NCBI RefSeq assembly: GCF_963678635.1
Contig: NC_087062.1
Span: 12,074,670-12,138,669 of the forward strand
From: Symsagittifera roscoffensis
Lineage: Eukaryota > Xenacoelomorpha > Acoela > Convolutidae
Reading direction: 5' to 3'
Length of the DNA: 64,000 nt
Numbering within the stretch: the stretch's first letter is position 1; each line of letters begins with the position of its first letter. The notes under the pieces were generated by a model. The model was not told the DNA's origin. It worked only from the letters and a program-made list of their open reading frames with translations, and made no database searches. Position numbers and translations under genes: made by a program. This document shows, in pieces, positions 36,001-46,420 of the stretch.

Positions 36001-39000
36001 TTTCGGGTCAGAGACAATTAGCCCAGGGAGATTTAACTTCCTCAAATGCACAAGCTTCACTGGAACTGCAGATGCAATTGGGAGCGGGTCTGCACGGACG
36101 GCTGAAGTCGGTGGACACCTTTAGAGGGTAAAAGTACTGTTTCAATTCTTCGGCGATAAACAAAATACTTTTTCGGTATCAAATCCTGGGACCATGTAGA
36201 GATATAATCAGATATCAAATACCTGTATTTGATGAACTGAATCAATTGCAGTATTGAGCTGTGAAAATGTTTTTTCGTGAGCAGATTTTGTAGCTTTGAG
36301 TTAAGAAATTGGAATGTTTTTACATATTAGACTGTCTCTGATTCTGATGATCTTTGTGAATTATGGAGGCGGAGGCTATTGGTACTTCAACCACTCGCCG
36401 TGGGATGGACTCACTCTGGCTGACCTCGTCTTTCCATGGTAAGCATAATGAAGTGTCCTCAAATCGCTCACTGGATGCGCATAAGGTTGTGTAAGTTTTT
36501 TTTTCTACAAGAAAGTGCGCCTTTGAGTTTTGTAAACGGTTGGTTTTCTAGGTTCGTGTTTATAATGGGTGTGTCGATAAGTATCACAATGAAGTCGTTG
36601 AGTGGAAATGAGTTGCGAATGAGGCCTCGCAGTGCAGTGGGCAAGATACTGAAGAGAACACTCATCTTATTCTTCGTTGGACTCATCATCAGCAATCGAG
36701 GTCAGTCCATTCTCTCTTCCGATCTCCCTGCCAATCTTTCTTCAATCAAATTTCAGAAAAGAGGATTTCGCGTGGTCGGTAACAAATGGGTCCAAAGTTT
36801 TTAAGAGTCGATGAACAACGGTTATTACAATCGGTTACTAGACTTTTTTATCGTAAACAACTTTGTCAACAGAATCTTCACTTCTCGAGGATCTTTCATC
36901 TGACATGCTCAATTTCTTAAAAATTCAAATAAAAACTATCACGTAGCCAGTAATTAGTTCAAGCCCGTTTCAGGTTGTAATTATTTTTTCAAAAACAATT
37001 ACTAAATTTTTTTTCGGGTTTCTGGTTTTCGTCCTAGTTTCTGTCGATTCAATTTCCGTTTTTTTAAACGTCATTTTTTTTATCTGGCAGCGTCCTATTG
37101 GATTACTTTATTAAACAGTTATTACTACTGAAATTTTACAAATTTTTAATTTACCATGTTTTGTTCTTGTTTTTTTTTTTAAATATTCAAACAGTTTTAG
37201 CTTATGTTATATCGACTTAGTCAGCTTTTGTTATGTAATTTTGAGGGCAATCGTTTGGGCTTATGTGTTTTAGTTTGGATAGGTCCTAAAAACTTTTAAG
37301 TTAAATGAAATTTTTTATGGCAACAATTTTGTTTTCGGCTCAACAGGTTTCGACCCAAAGTTTGTCGCTCTCTTGCCGCTCGGTACATGATTTCCCTTTT
37401 AAAGCGCTGTTTATAAATTTCATCTGATACAAATATGGAGTTTTTTCTATTTCAGTCAAGTTTTTTCCAGGTAATTTTTTCTAACATAATTTTTCTGAAA
37501 TTTTTTTTTGACTGTTTAGGTTGTGATTATTTTCTTTTTTTTTCAGCAGCTTTGATTTTTTTTCAAGTTCAGTTCATTTTCTTGGTAAAAGGAAGGCATA
37601 CTCCTCTATCGAACAGCAAATGTGTAAAGGTCGCGTAAAACGTGATCGACTTCTGGTTTCGAGTGGAATTTAATTTTTAGATTTCCCAGCGAAATGAAAA
37701 TTTTACTTTTGATTTTAGTTTTCTCAAATTGGGTTAATTTTATCAAAAAATTTCAATTAAAATTAGTTCAAGAATATCAAAGAAATTTGAGATTTTTCTA
37801 AATTTAAATCAGTTTTTTTGTTTACTTGCGGTCATTGAATTTTTCCAGCTGTTTGTTGGCTATGTTTTGTCTGCCTATTCTGGCGGTTACACAGGTACTA
37901 GATGTTTTTCCAGTTGATAATTTTGAATACATGGACCAATCTCTCGGACGCATCTTCTGTTTCCCTCTGTTGGAAATACTCCAACACATATTCTGTGCAT
38001 GTTAGCATTTTAAATATCCGTCCCATTTAAACTAGCGAGCAGCGTAGTGTGGTAATGCGAACTTTCTTTTCTCTAACTTTTCTCGCAAATAAAATTATTC
38101 ATTAAAAGTGTTTACTTATGTGATAGTTTTGCTATAATCACGATCTGTATCATTGAAAATTTCATAAAATCTGTTCTCTGCTTTATTTAGGGCCAGTGTT
38201 TGTGATTAATTAAGCGCCCGTTGCTCAGTGGTTAGTGCGTGAGACTCATAATCTCTGTCGCGGTCGGTCGGAGATGGAATCCGAGTCGTAGCGGAATAGC
38301 TACATTTTTATTGCACTTTTTAGAGCTGCTTTTTGTCGTGTTCTTGCTAGTGTTTGTGGAGCGAAGCTTCGCCTCTTTGTTGAGATTTGCTTTTGAGGTT
38401 AGTTAAAGTTTTATCTACTGGATTTGTTACAATATAGGATTTGATTTATTTTTTCGTTCCCTTTTGGGCTTTGTACAGCTTTGTAAGTTTTCTTTCAATG
38501 CTATTGTTTTGGCATGTATTTTTCAAAACTAGTTTTATTTCTCGCTGTTTCCCACCATTAAGTATTAAATTGGGTTTCCTTTACACTTGCGAAGCGAGTG
38601 TATTAGTACGAACCTTCTTTTTTTTCCAACCTGGGTCGTAGATAAAAGTTCTACTTTTAGTGGCACTTTTGAATCGGTAGGCTGCGAAATTATTATAATG
38701 TCATATGTGCTTTAACATTTGATTAGTAAAAAATTAACACAGTTGATGCATTTTTAATTCATCAACTGAATTGAAAAAAGTTAAGTGTTTCAAATAGCAG
38801 TAGAATGATAAAAAGCTCGCTCAATGTTTTCCAACTCAATGCGAAAATTTTCCAACTCAATGTATCTCCCAATTTTTTTTGAAATGCATAATTTATACAT
38901 AATGTGGCTTTATGCTTTCCAATTTATTACTTGCAAAATTGTGCCTTTTGTATTTGGTGCTACTTTTGCTGCATCGAATTGGCAATTAATTAGCATATGT

Positions 39001-42000
39001 AGCTGCGTTATTGGTGGCTAGTTTTTGGGGAATTTGAGCATCTGTGGCTGAGTGGTTAGTTCTTGAGACTCAAAGTTGCAAGGTCGCAGATTCGAAGCCT
39101 ACACGTAGCCGAGTTTTTGCTAATTCGAGGCTGATTTCTACTTTTTCTTATTTCACTTGATAGAGGTTCTTTTGGTCGTGTTCTCACAAGTGTTTGCGAA
39201 GGGCAGCTTCGCCTCTGTGTGAAAATATTGCACTGCATAAACGTATTATTAAGTAATTATTACCATCTTGAACGGGTGCTTGTGTCTAGCCTTAAGATAA
39301 GCGCTGAAAGCACCTTAAGATCCGTCATCTCAGAGAGGAAAAAACTAAGATTAATATATTGTTGCCTAAGTTTCGGCTAATTGTTCCGAAAAGCGAAAGT
39401 GTGGAGGAACTATGGATTTGGGTTTTTTATACTATAATTCAAAAATTAATAATAAACACGTACAAGGTCGAATGATATATCTTTTTGGCTGAAGCGGGGT
39501 TTGAATTTTAATATTACGAGTCCACTTTTTTGCGACCCAATTTGCATAAATTAGTTCTCCTTTGTAGTGGCATTTTTGCTGCATCGCATATTAGCATTGG
39601 CAATTTTATAGCAGCTGCTTTTTCCGCTTTAGTGGTGGCTTGTGTTTCTGGATATGAAGCGTTGGTGGCGCAGTTATGTAGACATGTGACTCTGCTTTGC
39701 CTCTTTGTTAAGAATTTCCGGGCCTTATTTGACTTGCCTTGAAAAATTGTTGCTCTGTCTTTTCGTGTGTTTTCTTTTATAATCGAGTTTTGCTAATATG
39801 AATGTATAATTGTTTAAATTATAATTTTTGAGATTGGCCAGGGTACTGTAACTGGGCTTTAGACTTTTGTCCTGAAAAACCTCGTTTTTTGAGCTTTTCT
39901 GGTGGAATTATCGGCTTACTTTTTAAATTGTAAATATATGTATTCCAGGCATTTATGTAGGTCGTGATAGTTTTTTTTTCATTTTTTTTTCAGGAAACGG
40001 CTTAGTTTCTGTCTGCTAGGTTGCAGGGCTAGGTTTGTGTTAACGCGACAGTGGTGCGCAGCTCTGCTTCGCCTCTGTGTATAAAAATGCTTAATGTATC
40101 AAAATTAATTGCATTCAGAACCTTCTGTGCTACTTGCACCATCTGGACACTCTTGTTATTACGTGTTTGAATTTGAATTCATTTATCCAGAAACATTACA
40201 TTGTTAATGAAATTAACGTAATATGTTCTCTGGAAGGGCTGTTGAAGGAGCATTTCAGCTCATCGCCAACCACCCTGAAAATATAAAACTAGAGGACAAT
40301 TAGAAAGGTGGGCTCCTAAGCAAAAAAGGTTTCATAAAAAAAAACTCATTATCTATTATGTAAACTGTGTAAAAAATATTTTAAATTAGGTTGTTTTCAG
40401 CTTTTCATTAATTCCTCATTTGTTTAGATGTTCTGGTGGACACACTTCGTATCATGGGCGTATTGCAACGTCTTTCCATCGCCTACTGTTTCGTAGCCCT
40501 ACTTACCCTTGTAAACGCCAGATACTCTCAGAAGGCCAACATCAGCGTGTTGTCCAGAAGAGCCACTTCCGACTTCAAAGTACATAAAATTGTTGTCTTT
40601 AAAAATATAGCAGCTTGTGTAGGTGTAACTTCGCCGTTATCTCTGAATCATCTTGTGCAATACTTTATACTTCAGTCGTTTATAGTTTTGTTTTTAATTT
40701 TGATCACGTTCCGATTTGATCACATTCATTATTTTTTTAAGATTTTCTTGAGTTCAATGGCATTTTTTCATTTTTCTGTTGACCATGGTCATGAATTGAT
40801 TAGGTTCCTGAAATAAAAAATAAAGTTGAAATTTGAGCTGAGTGAATTTCCGCATAGATTGGTTTTATTGACTTTTGATAGACTTCATTTTACGATGGTC
40901 TGTTTTTTTTTAGAACGGTGTGGCAGATAATCTACTTGATTTGGTGCCCTTTGTAGTCGAGTGGATAGTTGTGCTGCTCTTGGTAGCGGTGTGGACTCTT
41001 ATCACATTCGTGGTTCAGATTGATGGATGTCCAAGGTACGGCATATAGTTATCTTTGATTCTTCAATTCTAAATTTCTGTCGGCCTCTAACCTTCCTTCA
41101 CTGAAAGTAATGATCTCTGCGATCGATTTTGAAATAATCTCATTATTTCTTGAATTGATTTAACTCTCTCATAAGGGAAGTAAATGGTCAAGATTTAAAT
41201 CACCTTAAGCTTTACCATTCTTTCCCCACAATATCTACAGATTTTTTTAACTCCTGGGCGACTCTGAGATACATTTTTAGAGGCTACGTTGGACCCGGAG
41301 GCCTTCAGTATGACCCCGACTACAATTTGACAAATTGTACAGGTGGTGTGGCTGGTTTCATAGACAGGACTGTGTTTGGTCTAGACCACACGTATCAACA
41401 CCCAACTGCAAGGGTAGGTCAAGAAATTACGACGCTGTTACGTTTTTTTTTTACACATGCGAGCCTTATGTAATCTTATGAGTCAACTTTTCAAAGGTCT
41501 TTTATACTTTAATATTTTTTCTCTTGTTTTAGAGCTAATTTTGACCGTTTTAGAGCTAATTTTGGGCTTTAATCGTTTGTGCTTACGAATTGCCGCTTCG
41601 TTTCTCAGTTTTTTATGTTGAGCAAAATCTCGTTAACTATTCTTCCCCACTTTGATAACTTTATATGGTACGTATTCAACGGTAAAGCATATGTAAATTT
41701 TGTACCTTGATAACTATAAACATTGCTATAAGGTTACAAGATCCGCTGAGTATAAAGTTTTTCAGGATTTTAAAGCCCTGTTAGTTTCGGTAATTCCAGT
41801 TTTTCGAGAGTCGATGAACGTAGTTCAGACTTTTATATCTTTTAAAATCTTTCCGCTTGCGATTAGCAAGCGTTAATAAACTGGAATATAGACTTTTTTT
41901 CTAGTTAATAAGTAGTTTAACAAAATCAATTGAATCACTTGCTGACTTCTTTTTACTTTTCATATTTTTTTTCGGCTCAACTTGTCTCTGCTCAAAGATT

Positions 42001-43855
42001 GTCGGCTTTAATTTTTTCGTAAATTTTGTTCCATTGTTGCTGTTTTGAAAATTCAAGTGCCTAGCATGTTTGCTCAGAATGAACTTCTATCGAGCTATAT
42101 GAAAGTTTATATGACCTAGTTTTTGGCTTGTTTTTTTTTTTTTTGTATCGCAAGTGGTGCGAATCTCCGCTTCGCCTTTGTCTCTAATAACTACTGGATT
42201 GCTTTCAAACAGTTTAATGCATTTATGCGTCGGTATAAACGAACTTTTTGAGTTAAATTGAAAATCATCTGCCAAAAGGCAATCAAATTGCGCTATCCAA
42301 ATACGAAGGTGGAAATGGCGGAAAAAAAATTTGATCGATTTCTAGTGTCGAAAAAGGAAATTAATTTTCAGTTTTCGCAGCGGAATAAAAGTTTTACTTA
42401 TTGATTCAGTTTTCTCTAATTGGTCTAATTTTGCATTTATTGACTCTTTTCCATTTGTTTGTTAGCTATGTTGTTATTTGTTTCAGCAAATATATGGCTA
42501 CAATGTGCTTCCCTATGATCCCGAAGGACTCCTTGGATGTCTTACATCCATTTTTCTGACCTTTTGCGGACTGCATGTAAGAAGCTTCATTGTTCTGGTA
42601 TTTTAACTGCTCACTATGAACAGCCTTTTACAAGGCGCCCAAATGTGTAGAGCCAATATAAAATTAAAATAGAAAAAATAATTAGTCTCAATTTGAAAAA
42701 ATAAAACCATTACGCATATCACATTTGTGCGCTATAGCGCAGATTGTGCTACTGTTTTCTATTTGAAACTCATTATCTTGAAGTTGATTGAAGCTTCTGT
42801 TGTTGATAATCAGGCGGGTCGCGTAATTTGCATTTACTGGCATTGGAAACCTGTGATGTTGCGCCTTCTGGTCTGTGCCATCGTAACAGGTGTGCTCGGA
42901 GGGGGACTGTGTCAGCTCAACACTACTAGCGGACCCATCCCAGTGAACAAGAATCTATGGTTGGTTAATTTTATATCCAATGGAAAGCTGACGCTTTGAG
43001 TAATGTGACACCTTAATGACTAATAGGGACCCTATTTATCGAGAATATGGATTTTTGGGAGCTGTTTTAGCAAATTTTTATTGAAATTTGCCTTGGATTG
43101 CTAGATAATTGAAGAGCTGAAGCGGTTTTGAAGAAATGAAAAAATGTATTTGACTGCTGTGAAGATCTTAGATTGTCCCTGTCTAAAGACTGAATATTGG
43201 TTTTTACAGGTCTCTCTCCTTTGTGCTGATCACAGCCTGTCTTGGCTTCACTATCCTCGCTATTCTCTACATTATGGTAGATGTGCTCAAGTGGTGGGAC
43301 GGGGCACCCTTCACTTATGCAGGTAAACACAATTTGGTTGAAATGAAAAATTTCGCGTTCTTGTTACAAGCTGCGTGAACAGTTTCGCCATTGTCTCTTA
43401 CGTTGATTTTTTCCAATAAATTTTGGTTTAATACTATAAATTTTTCTTCGGATCAAATAACCTAGACCATCCGCTAGTCTTTTTAAGAGACAAAGATAAT
43501 TTTTTGGCTAAATCGGTTCTTTTGATGCGATTTTCTACGAATCATTTGTGGCTGTTTATTTAATAGTAGATAGCAACGAAATAATTTCTAATTAAAAAGT
43601 TTCTGGAGGATCTCGACTTGTTCTTTGTAAATTATAAGATGTTTGTTCGATCTGAGATACCAGAATGCTGCTTTAGGAATGAACTCGCTGCTGCTCTACG
43701 TGGGCCATGAGTTGCTGGAGGGCTGGTTCCCCTTCTCCTGGGGAGTGCAGTACCCAACTCACGAAGTTTTCATGATCGAAAACATCACCGCCTGTGCTTT
43801 CTGGCTAGCAATTGCCGGCTACTGCAACCACATACAGTTCTACTTGAAAGTCTGA
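27075..43855 (+). CDS. HGSNAT: Heparan-alpha-glucosaminide N-acetyltransferase, 14 exons
   Basis: This lysosomal multi-pass enzyme moves acetyl from cytosolic acetyl-CoA to terminal glucosamine of heparan sulfate. Exons: 27075-27326, 35089-35201, 35278-35399, 35471-35595, 35943-36127, 36331-36438, 36552-36700, 40428-40579, 40914-41035, 41281-41413, 42487-42576, 42814-42959, 43210-43322, 43677-43855. All junctions are GT-AG in matching phase. The sum is 1989 nt, or 662 residues (human 635/663). Seen: a signal peptide ([14 protein letters not shown]), a Cys-rich lumenal part with MEDQALMLI, a first membrane helix in exon 4, SVDTFRG, then [20 protein letters not shown] with the active-site His at about 287, [49 protein letters not shown], and [15 protein letters not shown]. 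Exon 1 is assigned by phase and by MEDQAL, and its donor (AA|GTTAGA) is weak. The 7.8-kb intron 1 is full of repeats. Confidence 0.93.
28726..30074 (+). repeat. Tandem duplication of a 675-bp unit in HGSNAT intron 1
   Basis: Copy 1 is 28726-29400 and copy 2 is 29401-30074. They are nearly identical; I see one T/C change (near 28962/29637) and one base less in a T run. Both start TAATGTAATTGCG and end CTCAATGTCT. The near identity means the duplication is recent. Confidence 0.95.
30126..30152 (+). repeat. Hairpin tail element copy
   Basis: GCGAAGTGCAACTTCGC then CTCTGTGT. The 7-bp arms pair around a small loop. Confidence 0.7.
30552..30588 (+). repeat. Hairpin tail element copy (near consensus)
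   Basis: ATCGCAAGTGATGCGAAGC followed by TCAGCTTCGC and CTCTGTGT. GCGAAGCT pairs with AGCTTCGC. Confidence 0.8.
31934..32100 (+). mobile_element. tRNA-derived SINE-like element, family B
   Basis: An A-box-like TAGCCTGGTGGTAACG (about 31973) and a B-box GGTTCGAATC (about 32014) sit at tRNA-like spacing. Sequence before and after is shared with 52845-52975: ATTCAAA-TTTGTAGTG upstream and a T-run plus CAAA downstream. The stems do not close as a functional tRNA. Confidence 0.6.
32712..32748 (+). repeat. Hairpin tail element copy
   Basis: ATCGCAAGTGGTACGAAGC then TACGCTTTGCCTCTTTGT, slightly diverged. It lies inside a spurious 151-residue T-rich frame. Confidence 0.7.
33848..33872 (+). repeat. 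Hairpin tail element copy, followed by CTGTGTGCTACTTGC motif
   Basis: CGAAGCTCCGCTTTGCCTCT then GTGTA. About 40 bp further, ACACTGTGTGCTACTTGC (about 33905-33922) matches the motif also seen at 34939, 40124 and in the 58-kb minisatellite. Confidence 0.6.
34030..34330. other. GC-richer block in HGSNAT intron 1, possible MITE remnant
   Basis: This stretch has G/C runs (GGGGGGCGG, TTGGCGCGCGCTTCCCCTC) and internal A/T runs, like the hAT-type MITE at 50600-50982. I could not find matching terminal repeats or a target-site duplication. Confidence 0.25.
37400..37880 (+). repeat. AT-rich interspersed element, about 450 bp
   Basis: Shares ordered blocks with copies at 42290, 44130, 45360, 51045 and 61180: AAGGAAGGCATACT, TATCGAACAGCAAA, TGGAATTTAATTTTTAGATT, CCCAGCG-AAT-AAA, TTCTCAAATTGGGTTAATTT and TGTTTGTTGGCTATGTTTT. 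Confidence 0.6.
38217..38380 (+). mobile_element. SINE-like element: tRNA-like head plus hairpin tail
   Basis: The head has GCTCAGTGGTTAGTGCGTGA with a CAT-anticodon-like loop (ACTCATAATCT). The body carries ATTGCACTTTTTAGAGCTGC. The tail is GCGAAGCTTCGCCTCTTTGT at 38361-38380. The tRNA cloverleaf is broken. Length and order match the copies at 39043 and 45144. Confidence 0.7.
39043..39220 (+). mobile_element. SINE-like element: tRNA-like head plus hairpin tail
   Basis: Head GGCTGAGTGGTTAGTTCTTG and B-box-like AGATTCGAAGCC. The tail TTTGCGAAGGGCAGCTTCGC then CTCTGTGT ends at 39220. Same plan as 38217-38380. Confidence 0.7.
40046..40080 (+). repeat. Hairpin tail element copy, followed by TTCTGTGCTACTTGC
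   Basis: GTGGTGCGCAGCTCTGCTTC then GCCTCTGTGT. About 45 bp on, CCTTCTGTGCTACTTGCACC (40122-40141) repeats the motif of the 58-kb minisatellite. Confidence 0.7.
42147..42182 (+). repeat. Hairpin tail element copy
   Basis: ATCGCAAGTGGTGCGAATC then TCCGCTTCGCCTTTGTCT, after a long T run. Confidence 0.7.
42290..42480 (+). repeat. AT-rich interspersed element, partial copy
   Basis: Same block order as 37400-37880: CTATCCAAATACGA, GAAATTAATTTTCAG, CGCAGCGGAATAAAA, then TTTGTTAGCTATGTT. Confidence 0.5.
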
Positions 43856-43978
43856 ACTGGGCCGTATCCATTTTTTGATCTATTCTGATGATGTGTCGCT
43901 GGTATAGTATCTGTTTATGGTGCTAACAATTCTATTAAAATTTAAAATTGAAACGTAAATATAGTTATAGTCATCATG

Positions 43979-43984
43979 AATAAA
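43979..43984 (+). terminator. Polyadenylation signal AATAAA for HGSNAT
   Basis: First AATAAA after the HGSNAT stop, 124 nt downstream. Confidence 0.6.
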
Positions 43985-44129
43985 CTTTTATCGATTTAAT
44001 TTTCAAATCAATTTTATTACCATGAGATTAGCCAAAGTTGTAAAAATTTTATTATTAGGTTTTTCCCCAATAAAAACTACTCTGGACAAGTCTTATTTTT
44101 TCAATATTTTCTCGTTTTATTAGTTTTTA

Positions 44130-44500
44130 AGAGTAATGAACGTAGTGAAGACTCTTATATAGATCTTGCTGATTTTTTTTTCTGTTTTTTTTAAGGAAAA
44201 AGTCTTCAAATATTGATGCACTTAGGTATATATGCACTTTTTGAATTCAATTAAAGTTCATATGCTGAAAGTGATGCAAATAGCACTCTCCAAATACGAC
44301 CGTGGAAATGTCGCGAAAAAACGTGAACGATTTCTAGTTTCGAAAGTGGAATTTAATTTTTAGATTTTCAGCGGAATAAAAACTTTACCTGTTGATCCAA
44401 TTTTCTTAAGTTGGGTTAATATTACCAAAAACGCGCCAATAATAAATCGTTCTAGAAATTCAAAGGGCATCTATTTTTTTCTTTGAAATTCGAAGAGATT
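44130..44500 (+). repeat. AT-rich interspersed element copy
   Basis: Starts with GTAGTGAAGACTCTTATATA (also at 51066 and, diverged, 45370 and 56773), then TGGAATTTAATTTTTAGATT and AGCGGAATAAAA. Confidence 0.6.
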
Positions 44501-45143
44501 TTTTCAACAAAGTCAGTGTTTTTTAATGTTTACTTCAGTTTATTATTTTTTTTCCAATCTTCGATGAAACAGATTATTTTCAGGTGCTCAAATTTTTCAC
44601 CAGGAACACTGAATCATTTGGCCCACATTGTGCTTTCATCTATTGATCAGTTTGCTCAATTTTTGTCATTTTTATGACAAAACTATCAACCGCAAAATTT
44701 TTCAAAGTTTTGTTGAACGAAGTGAAGACATTAATCTAATAAAGCTCGTGTTGATTTTTGTTTTTTTTAGGAAATTTTTTTTCCAGTAAAATCTTTGTTT
44801 ATTTTCAGGAAAAAAATTTTCAGGAAAAGTTGAAAAATTCATCTTGCAGCTTTTTATTTGATTTTTTAAAAAAAATTTTGTCTACAATGCACATGCTTTA
44901 TAGAATGCAAGTGCTGCGCTTTCCAATTATGAAAAAAGGAAAAAAACATGAACGAGTTCCAGTTTCGAAAGTGGATTTTTACATAATGCGTAGTGTATTA
45001 CAACGAACCTTACTTATTTTCTACTCTACCTCGCAAATAAGTGTTCATTGAAAGAATACATTATATGGAAGTTTCTGCAAAATTGGAAGTTGCATAGCAT
45101 CTGTTCTCTGCTTTATCTGTGGCTAGTGTTTGTCATCAATGAA

Positions 45144-45310
45144 GCGTCCGTGGCTGAGTGGTTAATGCGTGAGATTCATAATCTCTAGGTCGTAGGTTCG
45201 AATCCGAGACATATCCGATTTTACTAATTCGAGGCTTATTTCTAATTTGTTATTGCACTTTATAGAGCTGAGCTGCTTTTTGTCGTATTCTCGCTTACCG
45301 TTTGCGAAGC
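45144..45310 (+). mobile_element. SINE-like element with best-preserved tRNA-like head (CAT anticodon)
   Basis: GCGTCCGTGGCTGAGTGG opens the head, the anticodon-type loop is TTCATAA, and the B box is GGTTCGAATCC. The acceptor ends (GCGTCCG and ACATATC) do not pair, so it is not a functional tRNA. Body and truncated tail (TTTGCGAAGCGC) match other copies. Confidence 0.7.
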
Positions 45311-45359
45311 GCTATCTATTGACCAACTTCTTCAAATTACGGCAATTGTTTGAAAAAAG

Positions 45360-45800
45360 GAGTCAATGGTCGTGCCTAGTGAAGACTCTTATTTAGGTTA
45401 TGGTGATTTATTTCAGGTTCAATTTTGATTATTTGCGGTTTGACGCGTGATTTCTTTTGAAGTTCAGTTCTTTTACGTTGTTAAAGGGGAGCGAAACGTC
45501 ACTATCGATCAGCAAAAGTGTAAATTTCTCAAAAAAACTTGACCAACTTTTAGTTTTGAAAGTGGATTCTGATTTTCAGACTTCCCAGCGGAATAAAATT
45601 TTTTCAATTTTTTAAAATAATTGAGTTAATTTAACAAAAAAAGTGTCAATCATATATTGTTCTTTAAATTTAAAGAGCTTTAAGGCCAAATTTTTGAAAA
45701 TCGAAAGTTAAAGTTCTTTCAAAGAACAAGTCAGTTTTTTCCTGTTTCCTTGCGTTCATTGAATTTTTTTCAACGTTCTGTTGGCCATGCTTTTCTTCGT
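45360..45800 (+). repeat. AT-rich interspersed element copy
   Basis: CTAGTGAAGACTCTTATTTA opens it. Later come TATCGATCAGCAAAAGTGT, TTCCCAGCGGAATAAA and TGTTGGCCATGCTTTT, in the family order. Confidence 0.6.
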
Positions 45801-46075
45801 GTCATTGTTCTCACTTCACTCTGTTTTAAGCCAGTTTGCTTAAATCTTGGCCGTCAAAGTAGTTTTTGCATTTTCACAAGTAGTGTATTTTGATGTGTAG
45901 TTTAAAAATAATCTTTTTTGGTTTCTTGATCTTTTTTGGTTTCTTGAGTTTTACCTTTGCAATTAAGTAAGGGTGTTGAGAACGTTTTTTAAAATTAGTC
46001 CTTTACCCTTTTTTTACTGTTCAATTTTTTTGACCTTTCTACTGCGGGGTAGAGAGATCTTCTCCGTTTCATCGT

Positions 46076-46192
46076 AGCCGGTCCCACCTTGGTGAGGAAG
46101 ATAACACCAACCGTGACCGAAGCATGATTCGAACCAACGAACCTTGTGTTAAAGGACGCGCATCTTGCCTACTCAGCCACGGTTGAAAATAG
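46076..46192 (-). mobile_element. tRNA-like sequence, - strand (SINE-like or tRNA pseudogene)
   Basis: On the - strand CAACCGT pairs perfectly with ACGGTTG as a 7-bp acceptor-like stem. GGCTGAGTAGGC and GGTTCGAATC sit at A- and B-box positions. The anticodon and T stems have several mismatches, so I do not call a functional tRNA. It is the only copy with a closed acceptor stem. Confidence 0.5.
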
Positions 46193-46401
46193 TTAAAAAG
46201 AACCATTAAATGCCATATTTTGTTTCTTTTAAGCTAAAAAAGAAAACTGTAATTTACAGCATCAAAAATGGAATATTATAATAGCATCCATCGTTTTTTT
46301 TCGCTCGAATATTTTTAAAGATCAGGGAGAGGAACCACGTTAACAAGGCATTTGGGCGCCGTCACGCGATAATATAGCCTAAAAGGTGATGCTAAGATAT
46401 T

Positions 46402-46413
46402 TATCTTTTCAGA
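46402..46413 (+). promoter_or_regulatory. 3' splice site upstream of VPS18 start (candidate trans-splice acceptor)
   Basis: TATCTTTTCAG ends at 46412, only 8 nt before the ATG at 46421. Confidence 0.6.
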
Positions 46414-46420
46414 CAGCATA

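Noticed and set aside
45144-45215. Possible genuine tRNA-Met
   Set aside because: Acceptor ends do not pair and the anticodon and T stems have mismatches. It is one of several copies, so SINE-like.
46076-46192. Possible genuine tRNA on the - strand
   Set aside because: Acceptor stem closes, but anticodon and T stems are poor. Kept as tRNA-like only.
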